A DNA stretch of 64,000 bases, taken from the NCBI RefSeq assembly GCF_002120225.1, contig NZ_LAPZ01000003.1, positions 1 to 64,000 on the forward strand, read 5' to 3'. The notes beneath the pieces were generated by a model that had not been told where the DNA came from, did no database searches, and saw only the letters and a program-made list of their open reading frames with translations. Positions 42,526 through 52,615 of this stretch are shown here, piece after piece; within the stretch, counting starts at the first letter, position 1, and every line of letters begins with the position of its first letter. Source of the DNA: Tenacibaculum holothuriorum (GTDB lineage Bacteria > Bacteroidota > Bacteroidia > Flavobacteriales > Flavobacteriaceae). The position numbers were made by a program, and so were the translations under genes.

Positions 42526-44910
42526 ATGAAAAAGTTGCTACTTTTTACGTTACTATTATTAGTAACTGTTTACTCCTATTCTCAAAATAGGAAAATCTCT
42601 GGTAAAGTCATAGATGCTAAAAGTAACTCTCCATTATCTTATGTAACTATCTCTTGTAAAAAATTAAATGGTAAAATAATTACAGGAGCTATTACCAATG
42701 ATAAAGGTGAATTTGCTGTCACAAAACTTCCTAAGGAAAAAATTACAATCCAATTTCAATTTATAGGTTATAAATCTATTGAAAAAAATATAGATTTAAC
42801 CACTACAAAATCAAATTACAACATTGGAATCGTTTCTTTACAACAAGACAATACTCAATTGAATGAAGTTGAAATACAAGGAGAAACTTCAACCATTATT
42901 CAAAAAATAGATCGTAAGGTGATAAATGTGGGCAACGATTTAACATCTGCAGGTTCAAACTCTTTTGATATGTTGCAAAACATTCCATCTATTGATGTTG
43001 ATCAACTTTCAGGAAACATTAGTTTACGAGGAAATGATAACGTAAGAGTATTGGTTAACGGAAAACCTTCTAGCTTAAATACACAACAGTTATTAAAACA
43101 AATTCCCTCAAATTCTGTAAAAAGTATTGAAATTATTACGAGTCCTTCTGCAAAATATACTCCAGAAGGTATGAGCGGAATCATTAATATTATTCTAAAA
43201 AAGAATACTAAAATTGGTTTTAACGGGACTATTTCTGCAGGAATAGTACATAGTAAAAATACAAGACCTGAAGCTTCTTTAAATTTAAACTACAAAACAG
43301 GAAATATAAATTTCTATGGAAGTTACAATACTAGTTGGGGTGATTATGCAACCACAAATATTCTTTCTAGAACAGATAAAAATCTTATTCAAAATTTAGA
43401 TTTTTTAAACAACTCAAACTCTCATAGCTTTAAAATTGGTGCTGATATTGAGTTGAATAAAAAAAGTACATTATCTCTTTATACCAACCAAAGTTTTGAC
43501 AAGAATAGTTTATTAACAAACACTAATGTTTCTGAGAATAATGCCTCATCATTTAACCAAAGGAGTTTGTCTAAATATAACGAACATAATCAGGATTATA
43601 ACATAGATTATGTGTATAAAATAGATGATAAAGGACAAAATATTGAAATAGAATTAAATCATTCTACCAACAAAAACCCTGAAGAGACAATTAATAATGA
43701 AACTATTAATCCAACATCGAAGTTATACAACTATAACAACGATATAACTGATACTCGTAAATTATGGTTAGTAAATGTCGACTATACCAAACCAATTAAA
43801 GACGGTAAATTAGAATTCGGATTAGAATTTAGGCTACAAGACTTTAAAAACAACATTATAACCGATCAAGAAGCTTTAATTGGCGGAACTCCAGCAATTC
43901 AACCTGTTGGAAATACAAATCTAAATTACGATCGTTCTATATATTCTGGTTATGTAAATTTCAATAAGAAGTTCAATAAAATTTCTATTCAAACAGGTAT
44001 ACGATTAGAACAATTTAAACTTGATGCTTTATTTAGCAATACTCAACAAGGGAATACTCCCGTAAAAGATGATATTTTTAGTATTTATCCTTCTGCATAT
44101 ATTACCTATCATATTACTGATAAAGACGATTTACAATTAGGCTACAGCAGAAGAGTTGACAGACCCTCTGCTTACCAGATAACACCAATTCAAGAGTGGT
44201 TCTCTCCCCTATCTATATCGAGAGGGAATATTAATATAAGACCTCAATTTACGAATTCAGTAGAATTAAATTACACCAAAACAATTAAAAAAGGATATAT
44301 CTCTTTAGGTACTTTTTACCGAAGAACTCACGACAAAATTGGTCGATTATTACAACAAGATAATTTAAGCACAGATAGACAAATTATCTCTTTTACCAAT
44401 TATGATTTTGCTGACAGTTATGGTTTTGAATCGTCAGCAAGCTTTAAACCTTATAGTTGGTGGACGTTAAGACCTTCTTTTGAAATTTATGTACAAGATT
44501 CTGAAGGAATATTAAACGGAAGAAGAGAAACGATTAAAAATACTCGTATAAAAAGTAGTTTAAGTAATTCATTTAAAGCTACTAAAAAGTTAAGTTTTCA
44601 GCTTTCTGCAATTCATCGTGGAAAAAGTGAAAGTATTCAGTACATCGTCGATCCATATACGATGATAAATCTTGCTGCAAGGTTATCAGTATTAGATAAC
44701 AAAGGACGAATAACTTTAAGAGCCAACGATATTTTTAATAATGTAAATTTTGATTACTCGTCTAATAATCCATTCTCTCAAACAGGAAAATATGTTTTAG
44801 AGTACGATTCTGTTTACTTAGGCTTTTCATACAACTTCGGAAGCGGAAAAAACAAAGCCAAAAGAAGAAAGCATAGAGATGATAATGAATCTCAAGGAGG
44901 TTTATTCTAA
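42526..44910 (+). CDS. TonB-dependent receptor-like outer membrane protein, paralog of the preceding gene
   Basis: This 794-residue protein has the same architecture as its neighbour: signal peptide (1-19), CarboxypepD_reg-like domain (RKISGKVIDAKSNSPLSYVT), plug with ISLRGNDNVRVLVNG, an OMP_b-brl_3 barrel and the same kind of basic tail (GSGKNKAKRRKHRDDNES). Long stretches are alike (for example IQKIDRKVINVGNDLTSAG against VTQKVDRKVINVGKDLTSAG), showing a tandem duplication followed by divergence, mostly in the barrel and loops. Function and ligand unknown. Confidence 0.9.
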   Translation: MKKLLLFTLLLLVTVYSYSQNRKISGKVIDAKSNSPLSYVTISCKKLNGKIITGAITNDKGEFAVTKLPKEKITIQFQFIGYKSIEKNIDLTTTKSNYNIGIVSLQQDNTQLNEVEIQGETSTIIQKIDRKVINVGNDLTSAGSNSFDMLQNIPSIDVDQLSGNISLRGNDNVRVLVNGKPSSLNTQQLLKQIPSNSVKSIEIITSPSAKYTPEGMSGIINIILKKNTKIGFNGTISAGIVHSKNTRPEASLNLNYKTGNINFYGSYNTSWGDYATTNILSRTDKNLIQNLDFLNNSNSHSFKIGADIELNKKSTLSLYTNQSFDKNSLLTNTNVSENNASSFNQRSLSKYNEHNQDYNIDYVYKIDDKGQNIEIELNHSTNKNPEETINNETINPTSKLYNYNNDITDTRKLWLVNVDYTKPIKDGKLEFGLEFRLQDFKNNIITDQEALIGGTPAIQPVGNTNLNYDRSIYSGYVNFNKKFNKISIQTGIRLEQFKLDALFSNTQQGNTPVKDDIFSIYPSAYITYHITDKDDLQLGYSRRVDRPSAYQITPIQEWFSPLSISRGNINIRPQFTNSVELNYTKTIKKGYISLGTFYRRTHDKIGRLLQQDNLSTDRQIISFTNYDFADSYGFESSASFKPYSWWTLRPSFEIYVQDSEGILNGRRETIKNTRIKSSLSNSFKATKKLSFQLSAIHRGKSESIQYIVDPYTMINLAARLSVLDNKGRITLRANDIFNNVNFDYSSNNPFSQTGKYVLEYDSVYLGFSYNFGSGKNKAKRRKHRDDNESQGGLF

Positions 44911-44912
44911 TA

Positions 44913-44944
44913 AAAAAATCCGAAGCATTTACTTCGGATTTTTT
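44913..44944. terminator. Bidirectional intrinsic terminator
   Basis: Perfect 13-bp arms 44913-44925 and 44932-44944 with a 6-nt loop, between the TonB receptor gene and the convergent fabH. Confidence 0.85.
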
Positions 44945-44968
44945 ATTATATCTATTTCTGTAATTTTA

Positions 44969-45976
44969 TTACCAACGAATCACTACCGATCCCCAAGTAA
45001 ATCCACTACCAAAGGCAGCTAAAACTACTAAATCTCCATCGTTAATTTTTCCTTTTTCCCAAGCTTCAGTTAAAGCAATAATTACAGAAGCAGCAGTTGT
45101 ATTACCATACTTCATAATATTATTATATACTTTATCATCAGCTAATTGGAATTTCTTCTGAATAAATTGGGCAATACGTAAATTCGCTTGATGAGGAATT
45201 AACATATCAATATCTTCTTTTTGTAAACCGTTAGCTTGTAAGCCTTCAACAATAGCTTCAGAAAAACGAACTACGGCATGTTTAAATACAAACTGACCAT
45301 TCATATGTGGAAAATAAGAAACATCATCAGGATCATTTGCATCTATGATTTCAGGAACCCATCGCCCAGTAGCAGGCCCTTCTAAAACTAATTCTTTAGC
45401 GTGTTTTCCTTCAGAATGTAAGTGAGAAGATAAAATCCCTTTTCCTTCTTCTTCAGAACGAGAAAGAACAGCAGCTCCTGCTCCATCACCAAAAATCACG
45501 GTTACTCCTCTACCGCGAGTAGAACGTTCTAAACCTCCTGAATGATTTTCAGAACCAATTACAAGAATATTTTTATACATTCCTGTTTTAATAAACTGGT
45601 CAGCAACAGACATTGCATAAATAAATCCAGAACATTGATTACGAACATCTAATGCTCCAATTGTAGGCATATCCAATAAATCTTGAACTTGCACTCCTCC
45701 ACCTGGGAAATATAAATCTGGACTTAATGTAGCAAAAATGATAAAATCGATATCATCTTTTGTTAATCCAGCACGTTCAATAGCAATTTTTGCAGCTTTT
45801 GCTCCCATTACAGAAGTTGTATCCTCTGTTTTTGGGTCAATCCAACGACGCTCTTTAATTCCTGTTCTTTCTTGAATCCATTCGTCGCTAGTTTCCATCC
45901 ACTGCGTTAAGTCGTCATTAGTCACCACGTTATCAGGAACGTAATAACCTAAACCTGTAATTTTTGAACTATACAT
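44969..45976 (-). CDS. fabH: Beta-ketoacyl-ACP synthase III
   Basis: This enzyme starts fatty acid synthesis by joining an acyl-CoA primer to malonyl-ACP. I start it at ATG 45976 (335 residues, MYSSKITGLGYYVPDNVV), which is where family homology begins; the frame is open 30 bp further. Catalytic residues are C115 in RNQCSGF, the histidine in IPHQANLRI and the asparagine in YGNTTAAS. The gene stands alone, apart from plsX and rpmF with which it is often found. Confidence 0.94.
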   Translation of the reverse strand: MYSSKITGLGYYVPDNVVTNDDLTQWMETSDEWIQERTGIKERRWIDPKTEDTTSVMGAKAAKIAIERAGLTKDDIDFIIFATLSPDLYFPGGGVQVQDLLDMPTIGALDVRNQCSGFIYAMSVADQFIKTGMYKNILVIGSENHSGGLERSTRGRGVTVIFGDGAGAAVLSRSEEEGKGILSSHLHSEGKHAKELVLEGPATGRWVPEIIDANDPDDVSYFPHMNGQFVFKHAVVRFSEAIVEGLQANGLQKEDIDMLIPHQANLRIAQFIQKKFQLADDKVYNNIMKYGNTTAASVIIALTEAWEKGKINDGDLVVLAAFGSGFTWGSVVIRW

Positions 45977-46184
45977 TATATATGTTGATTTTTTTGTTGT
46001 TTGCAAAATGTTAGCTTACAAAAGTAGTAATTAATTCATTATACTACAATTATCCTTATTATGACTTAAATAGTTACTTCGTACATAAAAATCAATCTAA
46101 ATCGTATTATTTTTTACCATCTATACAACTTAACGTCCAAAGCTTGTAATTAAAACTCAAAAATGGTTTCTTTGAACTACCCTC

Positions 46185-47429
46185 ATGATAAACAAACGTT
46201 TTTTTCAAATATTGTTATTTATAGTAGCAGTAGAAATAATTTACGCGCTACCCTTTGTCTTAATCAGACTTTTTAGACCTTCTATTATACATGCATTTGA
46301 TATAACTAACACACAAATTGGTTATTGCTATACCTTATACGGTGCTACTGCCCTAGTTTTTTATTTTTTTGGTGGATTAATTGCTGACCGATATCAACCC
46401 AAACTTTTAATGAGTATAGCCCTAGTAACTACTGGTATTGGCGGATTGTTTTTAGTTTTTTTTCCTTCTTTAACTACTTTATATATTATGTATGTGTACT
46501 GGGGAATAACTACTATTCTGTTATTTTGGTCTGCTTTAATAAAAGCTACTCGTATTTGGGGAGGAAAGGATCAGCAAATAAAAGCTTTTGGTTTGTTAGA
46601 AGGAGGAAGAGGAATTGTCGCTGCTTTAATAGGAACAATTGGTGTTGTATTTTTTTCTACCCTGCTTCCAGAAGCTGCAAGCACATCAAAAGTTGAATTA
46701 CAAACAGTTTTAAAAGATGTTTATTTAATTGTTTCGGTTGCAGTAATTATTGTTGGATTTCTATTATTATTTCTTCCAAACTACAACACAAAAAAAGATA
46801 ATATAATTACACGAAACAGTTATAAACAAAATACTATGAGGGCAATTAAACATCCTGTTGTATGGATGTTAATGCTTATAATTTTATCAGCATATATTGG
46901 TTTTAGAATTGCTGATGTTTTTACTCAATATACTAATGAAATTTATGGTTATACAGATAAAGAATCGGCTTTATTCGGAGTAATTATTTCCTATTTAAGA
47001 CCTTTAGTTTGCTTATTTATTATTCTTTTTGCTAAAAAAGCAACACCAACTAAATGGTTAATTTTTGGGTTTTTAATTACGACTTTAAGTAGTTTTCTTT
47101 TATCATTAAATGTAAATTTATCACTTAGCTATACAATTAATTTACTTTCATTAACAAGTACACTTGTTGGTATTTATGCACTTAGAGTAGTTTATTTTAC
47201 CATTATTGAAGAATCTAATATTCCAATCTCAATTACTGGTACTGTAGTTGGTATTATTTCAATTGTTGGGTATTCTCCCGATTTATTTATTGGTCCGTTA
47301 GTTGGATATTATCTAGATGTAGTAGGTGGAGAAACAGGGTATCAATACTTATTTATTTTTCTTTTATTAAGTTCTTTTATTGGCTTATTAGCTTCTTTAT
47401 TTCTACACAAAACTATTCGAGTAAGATAA
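46185..47429 (+). CDS. MFS transporter
   Basis: This 414-residue protein has 12 predicted membrane segments and the MFS A-motif-like GGLIADRYQPKLLM (about 63-76) after the second helix. LLEGGRGIVAALIGTIGVV in helix 5 resembles the glycerol-phosphate/hexose-phosphate antiporter-type branch, but the substrate cannot be named. It is flanked by the divergent fabH and by htpG, with which it shares only strand. Confidence 0.82.
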   Translation: MINKRFFQILLFIVAVEIIYALPFVLIRLFRPSIIHAFDITNTQIGYCYTLYGATALVFYFFGGLIADRYQPKLLMSIALVTTGIGGLFLVFFPSLTTLYIMYVYWGITTILLFWSALIKATRIWGGKDQQIKAFGLLEGGRGIVAALIGTIGVVFFSTLLPEAASTSKVELQTVLKDVYLIVSVAVIIVGFLLLFLPNYNTKKDNIITRNSYKQNTMRAIKHPVVWMLMLIILSAYIGFRIADVFTQYTNEIYGYTDKESALFGVIISYLRPLVCLFIILFAKKATPTKWLIFGFLITTLSSFLLSLNVNLSLSYTINLLSLTSTLVGIYALRVVYFTIIEESNIPISITGTVVGIISIVGYSPDLFIGPLVGYYLDVVGGETGYQYLFIFLLLSSFIGLLASLFLHKTIRVR

Positions 47430-47436
47430 TCTTTGC

Positions 47437-47478
47437 TGTCATCTTGTCATTTATTGGGATTTGGTATTTTTTTTGACA
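47437..47478 (+). promoter_or_regulatory. Candidate regulated (sigma-54-like) promoter of htpG
   Basis: Two TGTCA direct repeats (47437-47441 and 47445-47449) precede TTGGTATTTTTTTTGACA at 47461-47478, which has GG and GA 10 nt apart as in the -24/-12 sigma-54 pattern. No TAnnTTTG box is seen before htpG. A GACA...TGTC inverted repeat (47475-47486) overlaps the end. Confidence 0.35.
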
Positions 47479-47519
47479 ATTCTGTCTTCAGAAAATAATA
47501 TCAAACAAAATATATACTT

Positions 47520-49409
47520 ATGAGTAAAGGAAACATTAATGTATCGGTAGAGAATATATTTCCACTGATTAAAAAATTCTTGTATTCTGACCACGAAATC
47601 TTTTTACGCGAATTGATTTCTAACGGAACCGATGCCACTACTAAATTAAAGCACTTAATTTCTATTGGAGAAGCTAACGTTGAATACGGAACTCCACAAA
47701 TCGAAATTAAAATTGATAAAGACAACAAAACGCTTCATATCATAGATCAAGGTTTAGGTATGACAGCTGATGAGGTTGAAAAATACATCAATCAAATTGC
47801 TTTTTCTGGTGCCGAAGAATTCTTAGAAAAATACAAAGACTCTAACAACGAAACTGGCGTTATTGGTCACTTCGGACTTGGATTTTACTCAGCTTTCATG
47901 GTTGCTGATAAGGTAGAAATTATTACAAAATCGTATAAAGATGAACCTGCTGCTCATTGGATTTGTGATGGTTCTCCAGAATATACTTTAGAAGCACATG
48001 ACAAAACTGAAAGAGGTACAGAAATCATTTTACATATTTCTGAAGATGAAAAGGATTTCTTAGAAGAACATAAAATCTCTGGTTTATTAACTAAATACAA
48101 TCGTTTCAATCAAATTCCAATCAAATTCGGAACGAAGGAAGAAACTTTACCATTACCAGAAGGAGCTGCTGAAGATGCAAAACCAGAAACTAAAACGGTT
48201 GATAACATCATCAACAACACAAATCCTGCTTGGACTAAAAAACCAGCAGATTTAGAGGGTGATGACTATAAAACATTTTATAGAGAATTGTACCCAATGC
48301 AATTCGAAGAGCCTTTATTCCACATTCATTTAAATGTAGATTACCCTTTTAACTTAACTGGTATTTTATATTTCCCACGTTTATCTCAAAACATGGATAT
48401 CCAGAAGGATAAAATTCAATTATACCAAAACCAAGTATTTGTAACGGATAATGTAGAAGGAATTGTTCCTGATTTCTTACAAATGCTAAAAGGTGTTATC
48501 GATTCTCCAGATATTCCTTTAAATGTATCTCGCTCGTATTTACAAGCTGATGGAGCGGTGAAGAAAATCTCTGGATATATCACTAAAAAAGTAGCTGACA
48601 AACTAAGTTCTTTATTCAAAAAAGATCGAGAAGATTTTGAGCAAAAATGGAACGACATCAAGGTAATTATCGAATACGGAATGTTATCTGAAGATAAATT
48701 CTTCGATAAGGCTAAGAAATTCGCTTTATATCCAACTGTAAATGATACTTATTTTACGTTTGATGAATTAGTTGAAAAAACTAAAGATGCTCAAACCGAT
48801 AAAGATGGTAACCACGTAATTTTATATGCTGCAAACAAAGATGCACAACATAGTTATATTGAAGATGCAAAAGCAAAAGGATACGAAGTGCTTTTATTAG
48901 ATTCTCCTATTGTAAGTCATTTAATGCAAAAATTAGAAACTTCTAATACTGAAGCTAAAATTCAATTTAAACGTGTAGATGCAGATCATGTTGACAATTT
49001 AATTAAGAAAGACGACACAGTAATTTCTAAACTTACCGATGAAGAGAAAGAAAAGTTAAAACCTGTTATTGAAGGTGCTGTTAACAACACTAATTATACA
49101 GTGCAATTAGAAGCTATGGACTCTTCTGCTTCTCCATTCTTAATTACTGTTCCAGAATTTATGCGCCGTATGAAAGAAATGCAAGCTTCTGGTGGTGGCG
49201 GAATGATGGGAATGGGTAATTTACCTGAAATGTATAACTTGGTGGTAAATACCAATCACGAATTAATAGGTGATATTTTAAATGCAGATGGAGACAAACA
49301 AAAACAATTGGTTTCTCAAGCTTTTGATTTAGCTAAGTTATCTCAAAATCTCTTACATGGTGAAGAGTTAACCAACTTTATAAAACGTAGTTACGAATTA
49401 ATTAAGTAG
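47520..49409 (+). CDS. htpG: Hsp90 chaperone HtpG
   Basis: This 629-residue chaperone has the N-terminal GHKL ATPase with LRELISNGTDA (28-38), DQGLGMTADEV and GHFGLGFYSAFMV, followed by the middle domain (LNVSRSYLQAD) and a C-terminal dimer domain. The C-terminal half is shorter and has an unusual MQASGGGGMMGMG stretch, as in other Bacteroidota HtpG. Heat-inducible expression is expected from the family, and the upstream repeats fit special regulation. Confidence 0.96.
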   Translation: MSKGNINVSVENIFPLIKKFLYSDHEIFLRELISNGTDATTKLKHLISIGEANVEYGTPQIEIKIDKDNKTLHIIDQGLGMTADEVEKYINQIAFSGAEEFLEKYKDSNNETGVIGHFGLGFYSAFMVADKVEIITKSYKDEPAAHWICDGSPEYTLEAHDKTERGTEIILHISEDEKDFLEEHKISGLLTKYNRFNQIPIKFGTKEETLPLPEGAAEDAKPETKTVDNIINNTNPAWTKKPADLEGDDYKTFYRELYPMQFEEPLFHIHLNVDYPFNLTGILYFPRLSQNMDIQKDKIQLYQNQVFVTDNVEGIVPDFLQMLKGVIDSPDIPLNVSRSYLQADGAVKKISGYITKKVADKLSSLFKKDREDFEQKWNDIKVIIEYGMLSEDKFFDKAKKFALYPTVNDTYFTFDELVEKTKDAQTDKDGNHVILYAANKDAQHSYIEDAKAKGYEVLLLDSPIVSHLMQKLETSNTEAKIQFKRVDADHVDNLIKKDDTVISKLTDEEKEKLKPVIEGAVNNTNYTVQLEAMDSSASPFLITVPEFMRRMKEMQASGGGGMMGMGNLPEMYNLVVNTNHELIGDILNADGDKQKQLVSQAFDLAKLSQNLLHGEELTNFIKRSYELIK

Positions 49410-49435
49410 TAATAAATCACTATAGATAAATATTT

Positions 49436-49465
49436 AAAACCTCTTTGTTTTTCAAAGAGGTTTTT
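49436..49465 (+). terminator. Intrinsic terminator of htpG
   Basis: Perfect 12-bp arms 49436-49447 and 49453-49464 with a 5-nt loop and T run. The stem is nearly the same as that after the next gene (52555). Confidence 0.85.
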
Positions 49466-49570
49466 CTTTTCATTCATTTTATAAAATGTACATTATTAAT
49501 TTCTAAAACACTGTAAGTAAACAGTATATTTTATTACTTTCGCTTGCTTAAAAATATACACTCCTCAACT

Positions 49571-52531
49571 ATGAAAAAAAGTTACTTTTTAATTCTTTTT
49601 TTACTAACAGCATTTTATGGTTTTGCCCAAAATGTAAACATCTCTGACACTAATTTTAAGTCTGCTTTATTAAGCCACACTCCAACTATTGATACAAACA
49701 GTGATGGTGAAATTCAAGTTTCAGAAGCAGCTGCTTTTTCAGGAACTTTAAATTTGATTAGTAAAAATATTACCGATTTAACAGGAATTGAAACTTTTAT
49801 TAACATTACTCAGTTATCTTGTCGTACAAACAATATTTCATCAATTGATATTTCTAAAAATGTAAAACTTACATTTTTTGATTGTAGTGAAAATAAGTTA
49901 CAAAGTATCGATTTTTCTAAAAATACAGAATTAACTAGAGTTTCTTGTTTAAATAACAACTTAACAACTTTAGACTTATCTAACAACTTAAAAATAACAG
50001 ATATTTCTTGTTCAAATAATCAATTAACTTCAATAATTACACCAAATAGTGACACTTTAAACTCTATAGTTTGTAATTACAATAAATTAAACTCTTTAGA
50101 TATTACAAAGAACATAAAAATTAAAGAGCTACACTGTTTCAATAACAACTTAACTTCATTAGATATATCTCAAAACACAGACTTGAATTATTTAGCTTGT
50201 TCAAACAACAAATTACAAAGTCTCGATGTTTCAAAAAATCTTAAATTAAAACAAATATATTGTGGAGGAAATCAACTACCTTCCATAGATTTCACAAAAA
50301 ACACTGTGTTAACACAAATTTCAATTAAAGAGAATAATATAGAATCTATCGATTTATCTAACAATCTAGATTTATTTGAGCTAGTACTTGAAAAAAATAA
50401 ACTAACAAGTTTAGACTTATCCAAACATTCAAAATTAGAATTACTTAATTGTCGTGAAAACAATTTAAACAGCCTGAATGTAGCTAATGGTACCAACGTG
50501 AGTTTATCTTTAATTGTTGCTACTTATTCAAACCCAAACTTAACTTGTATTACTGTTGATGATGTATCATATAGTACTAGTAATTGGACATCTATAGATA
50601 GCCATTCTTCATTTAGTAAAGATTGCTCTAAAATGTATACTTTAACTAAAAGTGCAACTAATGGAGAAATTACAGTAAAATCTAACCCTGAGAATACTAG
50701 AAATAATAATTATGAAAATGGTACAGAAATTACATTAACTGCAGTTGCCGATACAGGATATCAATTTGTAAGATGGGAAGGAGATATTACCAACAACAAT
50801 AACCCACATACATTTACTATAGATAGTAATAAAAGTGTTACTGCTATATTTGAACCATCAATTCATAAAGTAACTACTAATTCTCCAAATGGTACTATTA
50901 CTATTTCTCCTAATTCTAGCGATAATACTTATACATATGGTACAGCACTTACACTAAAAGCTGTACCTAACAATGGGTATAAATTTAAAAATTGGTCAGG
51001 AGACATATCTGGTACTAATACTACTGCATATACTAGTGTTACAAAAGACATGAATATTACCGCTAATTTTATAGAAAACAAACATTTTTTAACTATAAAT
51101 AGTTCTAACGGAATGGCTACTGTAAGTCCAACCCCAGATAGTGATGGAAAATATAAAGACGGAACCGAAGTTACTATAACAGTAAACTCAAATTCAGGAT
51201 ACATTGTAGACAACATAAACGTAGGGAATACGACTTATTTTGGAAGTCCAATAACTTTAAAAATGGATGGAGACAAAACCGTTAATATTAACTACACAGA
51301 AGCTTATGAACTTATACTTAAACATGACAATGGTAACATTAATGTTTCTTCTTCTGGAAAACACGAAGGAAATAAATACAAAGCGAATAGTACAATAGAG
51401 CTTACCGCAATACCAGAAACAGGATATGAGTTTGAAAACTGGTCAGATGGTGCCTCAGGGATCACAAACCCATTGACGATTACAATGAATGCTAATAAAA
51501 ATATCACAGCAATTTTTAAACAAAGCACTACAACCACAATAACGACCTATGCTAGCGGATTTTCTTCATTAGAAGGTGTTGCTGTAAACTCAAATAACGA
51601 AGTTTATATTTCTGAGCATGATTCAGGTAAAATTTTTAAATTAGATAACAGTGGTAACGCAACATTAATTGCTACTTCTGGATTTAGAGCTAATGGATTA
51701 GCTTTTGACAATGCTAATAATTTATATATTGCAGCTCCCTTTTCTGGAAAAATTTTAATTGCAGATACTTCAAATAATTTAACTGAATATGTAAGTGCTA
51801 CTGGTGATTCTCCTTATGGAATTGTATTTAAAAACAATGAAATGTTTTATGTTTCTGAAACAAATTCAAAAGTTGTTAAAGTAAAAACAAACAAATCTAA
51901 AGAAAATTTTATTACAGGATTTTATACTCCAGAAGATATTGCTTTTGACTCTAATGGTAATACCTATGTTACAGATAGAAATGATAGAAAACTATTTAAA
52001 ATTGCTCCTAACGGGACAAAAACAATAGTAGCTAGTGGATATGCTGCAATTAGAGGCGTAGCCATTGCTAGAAACATGGTTTATTTTACAACCTATACTT
52101 CTAGTACAAATAAAATTGTTAAGTATAATCCTTCAACAAATGAAATATCAGACTACGTTACAACAAATTTAAACGACCCTAGAGATATTGCTATAGATAA
52201 ACTTGGTAATATGTATGTCACTAACTCAGGAAATGGTACAGTTGTAAAAATTTATGATGAAAACTTAAAACCTGACACAACGGCTAGTAATAATGATTAT
52301 ACTTTTAGTAATGCTATTAATATTTTTCCTAATCCAGCTAATGACTATATTGAGATTAATGCTACATCACACATTATTAAAAAAATTATTTTAGTAGATC
52401 TTGTAGGTAAAGAAATTATTAATACAACTAAAAAAAGAATTAATATTTCTAATTTACCAACAGGAGTATATGTATTAAAAATTACAAACGATAACAATAA
52501 AATAGCTACTAAGAAATTTATAAAGCAATAA
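49571..52531 (+). CDS. Large T9SS-secreted LRR, InlB-type repeat and propeller protein
   Basis: This 986-residue protein starts at ATG 49571 (signal MKKSYFLILFLLTAFYGFAQ). Residues about 45-320 are Bacteroidota-type leucine-rich repeats with a 21-residue period and a cysteine (LTSLDISQNTDLNYLACSNN). Residues about 340-640 hold Listeria-Bacteroides/InlB B-type repeats (for example YEFENWSDGASGITNPLTI, NITAIFK), residues about 645-900 an NHL/SMP-30-like propeller (LPxGIAVDxxGNLYVT-like blades), and the last 75 residues a type A T9SS sorting domain (INIFPNPANDYIEI). It is therefore secreted and attached to the cell surface. The combination suggests adhesion or ligand recognition; there is no enzyme motif. 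It is a single-gene unit with terminators on both sides. Confidence 0.88.
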   Translation: MKKSYFLILFLLTAFYGFAQNVNISDTNFKSALLSHTPTIDTNSDGEIQVSEAAAFSGTLNLISKNITDLTGIETFINITQLSCRTNNISSIDISKNVKLTFFDCSENKLQSIDFSKNTELTRVSCLNNNLTTLDLSNNLKITDISCSNNQLTSIITPNSDTLNSIVCNYNKLNSLDITKNIKIKELHCFNNNLTSLDISQNTDLNYLACSNNKLQSLDVSKNLKLKQIYCGGNQLPSIDFTKNTVLTQISIKENNIESIDLSNNLDLFELVLEKNKLTSLDLSKHSKLELLNCRENNLNSLNVANGTNVSLSLIVATYSNPNLTCITVDDVSYSTSNWTSIDSHSSFSKDCSKMYTLTKSATNGEITVKSNPENTRNNNYENGTEITLTAVADTGYQFVRWEGDITNNNNPHTFTIDSNKSVTAIFEPSIHKVTTNSPNGTITISPNSSDNTYTYGTALTLKAVPNNGYKFKNWSGDISGTNTTAYTSVTKDMNITANFIENKHFLTINSSNGMATVSPTPDSDGKYKDGTEVTITVNSNSGYIVDNINVGNTTYFGSPITLKMDGDKTVNINYTEAYELILKHDNGNINVSSSGKHEGNKYKANSTIELTAIPETGYEFENWSDGASGITNPLTITMNANKNITAIFKQSTTTTITTYASGFSSLEGVAVNSNNEVYISEHDSGKIFKLDNSGNATLIATSGFRANGLAFDNANNLYIAAPFSGKILIADTSNNLTEYVSATGDSPYGIVFKNNEMFYVSETNSKVVKVKTNKSKENFITGFYTPEDIAFDSNGNTYVTDRNDRKLFKIAPNGTKTIVASGYAAIRGVAIARNMVYFTTYTSSTNKIVKYNPSTNEISDYVTTNLNDPRDIAIDKLGNMYVTNSGNGTVVKIYDENLKPDTTASNNDYTFSNAINIFPNPANDYIEINATSHIIKKIILVDLVGKEIINTTKKRINISNLPTGVYVLKITNDNNKIATKKFIKQ

Positions 52532-52554
52532 GTTTTATACTTTAAATTTTAAAG

Positions 52555-52590
52555 ACCTCTTTGTTTATTCAAAGAGGTTTTGTTTTTTTG
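52555..52590 (+). terminator. Intrinsic terminator of the LRR protein gene
   Basis: Arms 52555-52563 and 52570-52578 (ACCTCTTTG/CAAAGAGGT) with a 6-nt loop followed by T-rich sequence. Confidence 0.75.
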
Positions 52591-52615
52591 TAGGAATACT
52601 GCTAAAAAATAATCT

